Below are positions 1 through 5,348 of a DNA stretch of 16,627 nt, one piece after another. Origin of the DNA: an uncultured Collinsella sp. (GTDB lineage Bacteria > Actinomycetota > Coriobacteriia > Coriobacteriales > Coriobacteriaceae); NCBI GenBank assembly GCA_900541055.1, contig UQHZ01000034.1:1-16627 (forward strand). The letters run 5' to 3'. Each line of letters begins with the position of its first letter. The first letter of the stretch is position 1. The notes beneath the pieces were generated by a model. That model was not told where the DNA came from. It saw only the letters and a list, made by a program, of their open reading frames with translations, and did no database searches. A program made the translations under genes and the position numbers.

Positions 1-236
1 ACGCCCACCAAATGTTCGCAGCTCAGAGGCTATGTCCTCTGGGCTGTTTTGTTTTATGTCGCCAAATCCGCCGGCAGTTCCAACCGCCCAACTAGCCAAA
101 AGCCGACCATCTACTTGCCGATATATCCATCGGCATAACCAATCAGTCCGCACCGCAACTTCTCAGCAAAACGCCGCGATGTCTGCGCCCTGCGGTATCC
201 TTGAGCCACTTGCACCTGCAGCACCAAGGAGCCGCC
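1..236. other. Left-edge region without a confident gene
   Basis: No reading frame here is convincing. A minus-strand frame starting at a GTG at 153-151 stays open to base 1 (51 codons, running off the window). It lacks a good ribosome binding site and shows weak third-position bias, so it could be the 5' end of a divergent gene or chance. Plus-strand frames here look like antisense shadows. I see no clear promoter for the gene starting at 237 beyond its ribosome binding site. Confidence 0.3.
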
Positions 237-923
237 ATGCGCACCGAGCTCGATGTCCCCTTTTCGCACAAAGAAGAAGCCAAGGCGCTGGGCGCCAAAT
301 GGGACCGGACCAAGAAGATCTGGTATGTACCCAGCGGCGTCAACCCCGAGCCCTTTGCCGAATGGCTGCCCGGTGTTGACCGATCCGACCCCTCAGCGCC
401 GTATATATATCTAGTACTGGGCAAGCGCGAATGCTGGAAGTGTCACAAAGAGACCTCGGTCGCGGCCTTCGGCATTCCCTATCGAACCGATAACGACGAG
501 AGCATCGCCATCGCGCACGCACCCAACGAAGCCGGGCACATTGCCATCGACACGGCCAACGCCAACGCGCTCGCCATCGTGCCCGCTCTTGGCTGTGTGC
601 CGGGCGAGATCCGCGACTACCTTCATAAGCGCTGCGGCTACAAGCCCGTAGGCGCGCGAACCTCCAAAGCCCCGTCGCTCGGCAACACGTGCACCAGTTG
701 CGACGCGCTGCAAGGCAGCCGCTATCTGTTCGAGGAGCCCTCGTCCCCGTTTGCCCTCACTGCCATCAACAAGCTGCCGGCACTGGACTTTGTGCGCGTC
801 GAAGTTGCCGGCGTCTTTGGCGTCCCGGCCACGCGCACCGACTATGACCAGGCGCTCTTTACCTGGGCACGCGACCATCACGCCGAGTTCCACAAGCAGC
901 TCGGTGAGGGGATTTATTTGTAG
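237..923 (+). CDS. DUF5710-domain protein with two CxxC pairs
   Basis: Protein of 228 residues, function unknown. Residues 1-33 match the DUF5710 pattern: a short basic N-terminus, then KALGAKWDRTKKIWYVP. This small module is found in DNA-associated and mobile-element proteins, often fused to primase, topoisomerase or restriction-type domains. The rest contains CWKC (66-69) and CTSC (152-155), which could form one zinc-binding site, followed by a C-terminal part with no motif I recognise. An ATG 36 bases further upstream in frame exists, but AAGGAG at 226-231, five bases before the ATG at 237, decides the start. It converges on the small zinc-ribbon gene at 962-1246 with a 38-bp gap. The DUF5710 call is by pattern recall. 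A role in nucleic-acid handling or defence is only inferred from the domain and the HNH neighbour. Confidence 0.72.
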   Translation: MRTELDVPFSHKEEAKALGAKWDRTKKIWYVPSGVNPEPFAEWLPGVDRSDPSAPYIYLVLGKRECWKCHKETSVAAFGIPYRTDNDESIAIAHAPNEAGHIAIDTANANALAIVPALGCVPGEIRDYLHKRCGYKPVGARTSKAPSLGNTCTSCDALQGSRYLFEEPSSPFALTAINKLPALDFVRVEVAGVFGVPATRTDYDQALFTWARDHHAEFHKQLGEGIYL

Positions 924-961
924 AGACGGAGAAGCCTTCACAGCCAGCTCCTCCGCATCAC

Positions 962-1246
962 CTATCCCTCGTCGCCGGCGTCATACACGATATCGAGGCC
1001 ACAAACAGGGCATTTCTCCGGATACACCGGCATATGAACGCCTGTCTGTTTTCTCACTTCGTCGCTGAGTCTGTCGCGCGCATCGATGAACCGAATATCG
1101 AGACACGGTATTTGCGAGCCGCAGCAAGGGCAGGTGACGACAAACGACCCGCAATCAACCTCTACGCTCGGAAACATATTGTTGTCTATAAGGGCACACG
1201 GCAGTTTTCCGTACTTCCCCATCGCAATATCGCCTCGCCAGCTCAT
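962..1246 (-). CDS. Small zinc-ribbon protein
   Basis: Protein of 94 residues. Two cysteine pairs, CPCC at 39-42 and CPVC at 79-82, are about 37 residues apart, which is the layout of a zinc ribbon holding one zinc ion. Additional cysteines lie at 17, 32 and 48. No catalytic motif is visible, so the protein may bind nucleic acid or a partner protein. An upstream in-frame start would add 24 residues, but AGAGGGGAG (1252-1260 on the complement) lies about six bases before the ATG at 1246 and supports the shorter form. It lies 122 bp downstream of the HNH endonuclease on the same strand and has its own promoter candidate in that gap, so it need not be co-transcribed. Function unknown. Confidence 0.6.
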   Translation of the reverse strand: MSWRGDIAMGKYGKLPCALIDNNMFPSVEVDCGSFVVTCPCCGSQIPCLDIRFIDARDRLSDEVRKQTGVHMPVYPEKCPVCGLDIVYDAGDEG

Positions 1247-1305
1247 ACACGCTCCCCTCTCGCTATACAAAACAGGAAGAGCATGCACCGGCGGGCGTGC
1301 GCGAG

Positions 1306-1335
1306 ATTGTATCGCCACGCGATCCGATCAAACAA
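1306..1335 (-). promoter_or_regulatory. Promoter candidate for the zinc-ribbon gene
   Basis: On the minus strand, TTGTTT (complement of 1330-1335) and TACAAT (complement of 1306-1311) are separated by 18 bp. Transcription would begin near 1299, giving a leader of about 50 nt before the ATG at 1246. Confidence 0.45.
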
Positions 1336-1368
1336 CACGATCGTCAAAGAATACCAAAGCCAAATACG

Positions 1369-2451
1369 CTAATACGGCAGAAGCCCCGCCTTTTCACGCT
1401 TCTTTTCCGAGCGATCGAACTCAATGCGATGGGCCTCAAGAAACACCGTATTGGGTCGCCACTGACGCTCATTCGGCTGCCTTAGCGTCGCACCCGCAAA
1501 GGAAGCGTAGTCGGTCTTATCCAGCAGGTACGATCCGCACAGCCGATATTCGCCGCAAACAGGCTCAAACGAAATCAGGTGAGCATCAAATAGGGAATGA
1601 AGATCGCGCCGAAGCAGAATGCCATTGCTGGCAACCTGCGATTTGGGTCCCGAGTAATTCTCGATATGTGCAGCCTCCAGAGCTTCGCTGACGCCGCAGT
1701 CCGACACCGCGCAACGGCCGTCATAGGCGGCAACGAGCTGCTTGCGGAACCATTGCTGCCCCAATCGCTCGCGCCTTAACGCATAGCGGACCTTTTCGTC
1801 GTCGGTCGCACCCTGTCCGGCAAACTCAATATCGACGGGCATGTGCTTCAGATAACTCATGTCGGGTGCAAAACGAGGGTCCGGTCCGCCTTTATGAACA
1901 GGACCGTGCAGAACAAACCATCCGTTTTCGGGCTCGAACCGCTCAACAAACGCAAGGCCGAGCACCTTGTAGCCCACCTCGGTTGCAAATATGACTCCGA
2001 CCGGAACGCCACATTCCATGCAGTTGAGCATTTTACGGTTATAGTCTTGGTCTCGAGAACCAACGGCGCCTGGCGCTTGAACCGAATACTTAATGACCCA
2101 CGTGCCATCGTCCAAATAGAGCGGAGGCACATCGGTGTAGAAGCTCTTTTTAGAGTTATGGACCGAAAGCGCAAAGATCTTATTGGGATCTTGCTTCACC
2201 CGATCCTGGCCCGGCCAGAAGATCCCTGAATCCCGCGTTACGGGAAAGAAGTCCGAGCCAATTCTCAAACGGTACTGATACTGAGGACTATCTTCCTTGG
2301 TGTGGTGCGGAAGGCTGGTCCAAACGCCGCCGCGCTGTTCCTCACCCAGAAACCACTCCCATGCCTCAACGTATTCGGAAGGCACGAGACTGCAGGCGCG
2401 GTCATAGCTTGGTCCATCCATCAACGGAACAGCAAGGTCAATGTCGTTCAT
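1369..2451 (-). CDS. HNH endonuclease, probable modification-dependent restriction enzyme
   Basis: Protein of 360 residues. The C-terminal part (about 240-300) is an HNH_2-type nuclease. It starts YDGRCAVSDCG, with C247 and C252 probably structural, then AAHIENY (H262), SNGILL (N276) and DLHSLFD (H285), which give the His-Asn-His metal site. The N-terminal 180 residues contain LDDGTWVIKYSV and a CGVPVGVI...YKVLGLAFV stretch. From memory these resemble SRA-like modified-base reader domains joined to HNH nucleases in ScoMcrA-type enzymes. If so, this is a type IV-like enzyme cutting DNA with modified cytosines. The reader assignment is an inference; the nuclease is clear. A GTG three codons upstream is possible, but AGGTG at 2458-2462 (complement), six bases before the ATG at 2451, favours this start. 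No methyltransferase is nearby, as expected for a solitary type IV enzyme. Confidence 0.82.
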   Translation of the reverse strand: MNDIDLAVPLMDGPSYDRACSLVPSEYVEAWEWFLGEEQRGGVWTSLPHHTKEDSPQYQYRLRIGSDFFPVTRDSGIFWPGQDRVKQDPNKIFALSVHNSKKSFYTDVPPLYLDDGTWVIKYSVQAPGAVGSRDQDYNRKMLNCMECGVPVGVIFATEVGYKVLGLAFVERFEPENGWFVLHGPVHKGGPDPRFAPDMSYLKHMPVDIEFAGQGATDDEKVRYALRRERLGQQWFRKQLVAAYDGRCAVSDCGVSEALEAAHIENYSGPKSQVASNGILLRRDLHSLFDAHLISFEPVCGEYRLCGSYLLDKTDYASFAGATLRQPNERQWRPNTVFLEAHRIEFDRSEKKREKAGLLPY

Positions 2452-2666
2452 CGCCAGCACCTACAACCATACGAACGCGAGTCATGCCCCTCAATAATAT
2501 GGCCGAGAGTCAATTATTACGAGATCTCATTCCGCGATCGGCACATCGTTGATGCTCTCGGTTTGCCGCTGGCGCGCTTGTACCCCGCTACCCCACTTCC
2601 CTGTATACTGATGTAGCACGTGTTTCATCCGGGCTTGTTGGGCCGGGTCGTTCATGGGAGGTTCTT
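2452..2666. other. Divergent intergenic region, HNH gene / unknown gene
   Basis: About 215 bp between two divergent genes. An AT-rich island around 2490-2525 (AATAAT and ATTATT flanking a GC-rich centre) may hold the HNH promoter, but I cannot pair a -35 with a -10 at normal spacing. A TATACT at 2604-2609 is a plausible -10 for the plus-strand gene starting at 2667, without a good -35. No ORF here looks coding. Confidence 0.35.
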
Positions 2667-3158
2667 GTGGCTGTTTCGAATCCGCCTAAGGGAAGCGTTT
2701 CTTCTTCGTCCATCAAGCCGGTTACGCGCAAGGCCGTGCGTTGCCAGCGCGAGGTCGCTTGGCTTGTCACGCAGGCGGCGGGCAGGCTTGTGGCGACCAC
2801 TCAGGACGTCAATGCGCCTACGCCGAGCTTTGTGTTAGCGGCGGCGCTGGATTTTGTGCGCCAATTGGAGGTTGCCGCGCAGGATGCCAACGGCCACCTC
2901 GACTACCAGAACGTTATGGCGCCCGACCTGCAAACGTTCTGCCACATGGCCAAGTTGCCTGCCGCGCCCAATGCGCTTTCGGACGCAGGCTACATGTTTA
3001 CGCTCTCGGGCGCGGACCTTATCCGCGACATCTATGCATACTGCAGCGAGCTCGCCGAGCGCCACGTCTTTGACGCGGCAGAAGTCAAACCGGGAAATGT
3101 CATCAAGCTGGTTCTTAGGCTGTTCCTGATAGACGGGTTCGGGGCCATGCCGGCGTAA
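2667..3158 (+). CDS. Conserved-type hypothetical protein, 163 residues
   Basis: I do not recognise this family. The start is a GTG preceded by GGGAGG (2656-2661) five bases upstream, a strong signal. The first 27 residues are basic and Ser/Pro-rich (KPVTRKAVRCQ) and probably flexible. The rest looks alpha-helical, with a hydrophobic pattern and no signal peptide or membrane segment. Two cysteines (C26, C92) are too far apart to suggest metal binding, and there are no catalytic motifs. Codon use is GC-rich at third positions, as in the housekeeping genes, so it looks like a native, expressed gene. It converges on the AlbA_2 regulator gene with a 100-bp gap. It could be a cytosolic regulatory or scaffold protein, but no function can be assigned. 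Confidence 0.65.
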   Translation: MAVSNPPKGSVSSSSIKPVTRKAVRCQREVAWLVTQAAGRLVATTQDVNAPTPSFVLAAALDFVRQLEVAAQDANGHLDYQNVMAPDLQTFCHMAKLPAAPNALSDAGYMFTLSGADLIRDIYAYCSELAERHVFDAAEVKPGNVIKLVLRLFLIDGFGAMPA

Positions 3159-3258
3159 GCCGAGTCTTTAGCATCACCGTCGACTGGGCAACAACCGCTT
3201 TACCTTAATGGACGCCAATCGAGGGTCGATTATTGGGTCGCCTCGTCCACTAACGCAT

Positions 3259-4725
3259 CTATCCCACGCGCTCCGACAGTCGATACTTGCGGTTGCGGCT
3301 CGTCGCCGGCGCCGTGGGCTCAAGCTCGCCTTGAGCAATGAGCGCGTTGACGCGCGACCTAACCTGGGAAATTGTGAGCCCTGTGTGCTCTGCCAGCTCG
3401 CGCGTCCCCAGCTCGCCGTAGTGTTTGAGTGCCGTCACAATTAAGCCCCCGCCATGATCGACCGGCTCGATCTTTGAACGGTAAAGTACGACCTTGAACC
3501 GATCGAATCCCGGGCAGAACAGGGGCCCGGCCAGACCATGCGCGCGCATGGCATCGATCATCATCGGGATGCCCGAGCCATTGCCCTCAGCCGGCGAACC
3601 TGCGCCATCCGGCAGCGGGACAATCGACATGAGCTTCACAAGCGTCGCGTTACGGCATCGGGAGCTGCCGTCAAACAAGTTCTCGCGAGTCTTTCCCCCG
3701 TAAAGGCCGCCAGGATTTGTCACCTCGACACGATCATCAAAGACGTCGACGGCAATCGATTGTCCACAGAACCGATCCCCGTATTCTCGATGGATTACGG
3801 CGTTGGCGATTGCCTCGCGCAGAACCTCCTCGGGAATCTCAAGCGAGTCGACACGCGAGACGCCTTGGACGGTCGAGGTTCGCCGCAAATTCTTGGCGAC
3901 GGCTGCGACGGCATCCGAGATCATCTCGCCCAACGTTCCCTCACAGATTGTGCGGTCCATGAACCTCAGCGACCCCGCCATGCCCTTCTGAGTTCCCGCA
4001 TGGACAGCCACGTCAATGAAGAGCTTGGGATAGAACTGCTGAGGGTAGGTGCCCACAACTAGGAGTCCAGCCTTGGTGACATTGCCCTGGGAATCAAGGA
4101 TATTTAGGCGCTCCAGCTTCGTTTGTTTGTCCGGCGCGCCGCGCATTGCCCGGGGCGTCAACGAGAAAGCCCGATCTATCGTACGGTCGACCAGCGTCTC
4201 GTCGAGATTGTCCGCGCCCGCACCCGCCACCGCGTCCCGATCGCTCGGAGTCGCTCGACCGTATGACGCCAATGCGAGCACCTCGGTCGATGAAAGCGGC
4301 ACATCTTTGTCATCGATGCGCTTGTAGCTGCCGCCCTGGGCGCCCCGCTCTATGACATAGCAGGGCTTGCTCGACGGATCGAGCTCCTCAATCGTAATGA
4401 CGAGAACGATGACGTCCTGAAGCTCCACTCGCTCGATCGTGTATTTAGGCGGATTGGCCAGCTTTCCTCGACCGCCCGCATCACCCATGCCTGACACAAA
4501 TTGGTTGAGCACTTTCTCGGTCTCGAAGTTCTCAACCGGGACAAAACCTGCGCGCTCACTCACTCCGAGCACGATGATTCCGCCGGCAGTGTTCGCGAAT
4601 GCGCTCACCGTTTCCCACACATCGCGGGAAAGCGTCGTGGCGCTCTCCTTCACTTCGACGTTAAGATCATCCGAGCCCATACGCCTTAAAGACTCAAGCA
4701 GACCGGTCAGCTCGTTTTCGTTCAT
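3259..4725 (-). CDS. AlbA_2 (Schlafen-like) / ATPase-fold transcriptional regulator
   Basis: Protein of 488 residues with the COG2865 architecture. Residues about 20-145 are the AlbA_2 (Schlafen-type) nucleic-acid-binding domain, with VEVKES at 23-28 and FANTAGGIIVLGV at 43-55. Residues about 295-415 match the GHKL-like ATPase fold (HATPase_c_4): LREAIANAVIHREY (302-315) as the N-box and NPGGLYGG (337-344) as the glycine loop. Residues about 425-485 form a winged helix (TRELAEHTGLTISQVRSRVNAL). Such proteins are usually annotated as predicted transcriptional regulators and are sometimes linked to phage or stress response. A GTG two codons upstream exists, but AAAGGA (4733-4738, complement), seven bases before the ATG at 4725, decides the start. 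The leader and promoter region are full of repeats, suggesting autoregulation (inference). Confidence 0.85.
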   Translation of the reverse strand: MNENELTGLLESLRRMGSDDLNVEVKESATTLSRDVWETVSAFANTAGGIIVLGVSERAGFVPVENFETEKVLNQFVSGMGDAGGRGKLANPPKYTIERVELQDVIVLVITIEELDPSSKPCYVIERGAQGGSYKRIDDKDVPLSSTEVLALASYGRATPSDRDAVAGAGADNLDETLVDRTIDRAFSLTPRAMRGAPDKQTKLERLNILDSQGNVTKAGLLVVGTYPQQFYPKLFIDVAVHAGTQKGMAGSLRFMDRTICEGTLGEMISDAVAAVAKNLRRTSTVQGVSRVDSLEIPEEVLREAIANAVIHREYGDRFCGQSIAVDVFDDRVEVTNPGGLYGGKTRENLFDGSSRCRNATLVKLMSIVPLPDGAGSPAEGNGSGIPMMIDAMRAHGLAGPLFCPGFDRFKVVLYRSKIEPVDHGGGLIVTALKHYGELGTRELAEHTGLTISQVRSRVNALIAQGELEPTAPATSRNRKYRLSERVG

Positions 4726-4802
4726 CTGCACGTCCTTTCGCTCGGTCCTGCGGAGAATGCCGCGGATAGATTTCCCTCGTCTCTCAGTTATCTCTCGAAA
4801 TT

Positions 4803-4858
4803 ATCTCTCATCTATCTCTCTATCTCTCGGCTTAGAGATAGAGAGATAGATGAGAGAT
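4803..4858. repeat. Perfect 25-bp inverted repeat in the regulator leader
   Basis: Arms at 4803-4827 and 4834-4858 are exact reverse complements, with a 6-nt loop (CGGCTT). The arms are built from repeated ATCTCTC units (4803, 4814, 4822), with GAGAGAT at 4841 and 4852 on the other side. It lies between the predicted transcription start (about 4874) and the ATG at 4725 of the AlbA_2 gene, so the mRNA would carry a 25-bp stem. There is no U-tract after it in the minus direction, so it is not a typical intrinsic terminator. It may be an operator, an attenuating or stabilising hairpin, or a protein-binding RNA stem. Confidence 0.85.
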
Positions 4859-4880
4859 GGAATGTCTACCATTTGCTTCA

Positions 4881-4908
4881 TTTATACATATTTTTGCTGG
4901 TAGAACAA
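4881..4908 (-). promoter_or_regulatory. Promoter of the AlbA_2 regulator gene
   Basis: On the minus strand, TTGTTC (complement of 4903-4908) and TATAAA (complement of 4881-4886) are separated by 16 bp in an AT-rich stretch. The 7-bp inverted repeat TCTACCA / TGGTAGA (4865-4871 and 4898-4904) brackets the -10 and would block polymerase if occupied. The predicted leader is about 150 nt. Confidence 0.55.
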
Positions 4909-4909
4909 T

Positions 4910-4928
4910 TGGTATTGAGACAATACCA
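4910..4928. promoter_or_regulatory. Operator-like palindrome upstream of the regulator promoter
   Basis: TGGTATTG - AGA - CAATACCA is a perfect 8-bp inverted repeat with a 3-bp centre, immediately upstream of the predicted -35 of the AlbA_2 gene. It shares TGGTA with the right arm of the 4865/4898 repeat. A binding site for a dimeric regulator is likely, identity unknown. Confidence 0.5.
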
Positions 4929-5014
4929 TGATTGCCTGTCTCTTTGCTGCTCAGTTATCTCTCATATTTTTCTCTCATCTTCCTGTCATCTCTCATATTA
5001 GAGACGAATGAGGG

Positions 5015-5213
5015 ACGAGAGATACGCGAGTGATGGACGAGCGAGGATTTTCGGACGGTCGGATATCGAGAGTGGATATTTGGACGGTTTTTGGGGCTTT
5101 TGCGGCAAATTCCGTCCAAATATCCACTCTCGTTCGATAGGTATCCGGAAATCCTCGCTCGTCCGTCCGAATATCCACTCTCGTTTGGCGAGTGTCCAAT
5201 TTTCCACGCTCGT
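5015..5213. repeat. Array of 22-bp units in 51-bp modules, two direct and one inverted
   Basis: Plus-oriented units lie at 5112-5133, 5141-5162, 5163-5184 and 5192-5213, with spacers of 7, 0 and 7 bp. Minus-oriented units lie at 5087-5066, 5058-5037 and a weaker 5036-5015, with spacers of 7 and 0. Most begin CCGTCC and all but one end in CTCGT. Each A-unit (containing ATATCCACTCTCG) pairs with a B-unit (ATCCTCGCTCGT in the first two modules, diverged in the third) to make a 51-bp module. Two modules are tandem (5112-5162, 5163-5213) and one is inverted (5087-5037) across a 24-nt centre (5088-5111). The inner arms 5067-5087 and 5112-5132 are perfect over 21 bp, and the outer arms 5035-5055 and 5144-5164 match at 20 of 21. 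No gene is needed to explain it. It lies between the AlbA_2 promoter and the protease gene. Confidence 0.8.
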
Positions 5214-5290
5214 GCGGCGGGCACGCGAGCCCTTCGCCCAATCCGCTGGCATCGTCTCCAGTTCGCCGCAGGGTCGCGGCCCCATATGGG

Positions 5291-5341
5291 TATACTCTCG
5301 AGGATTCGACTCGATTCGCCCCCGCTGGGGCGTCAAAGGAG
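5291..5341 (+). promoter_or_regulatory. Possible -10 and ribosome binding site of the protease gene
   Basis: TATACT at 5291-5296 is a plausible -10 but no good -35 lies 16-18 bp upstream. AAAGGAG at 5335-5341, seven bases before the ATG at 5349, is a strong ribosome binding site. It excludes longer starts in the same frame, which would read through the repeat array. Confidence 0.45.
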
Positions 5342-5348
5342 ACTGCAT

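Larger units (their letters stand above)
4783..4963. repeat. Direct repeat CTCAGTTATCTCTC and related ATCTCTC motifs
   Basis: The 14-mer CTCAGTTATCTCTC occurs at 4783-4796 and again at 4950-4963. Further ATCTCTC copies occur at 4803, 4814, 4822 and 4988, and GAGAGAT at 4841, 4852 and 5017. This density in about 240 bp upstream of one gene, on both sides of its promoter, fits a regulator binding array. The AlbA_2 protein is the obvious candidate binder, but nothing here proves it. Confidence 0.6.

Noticed and set aside
411..941. 176-residue minus-strand frame opposite the DUF5710 gene
   Set aside because: No ribosome binding site and low-complexity composition; the plus frame has a recognisable domain and start signal.
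5015..5213. CRISPR array
   Set aside because: Spacers are 0 or 7 bp, units occur in both orientations and are adjacent, and no cas gene is present.
5091..5348. N-terminal extension of the protease from an upstream start
   Set aside because: It would read through the repeat array. AAAGGAG seven bases before the ATG at 5349 gives the standard family length.
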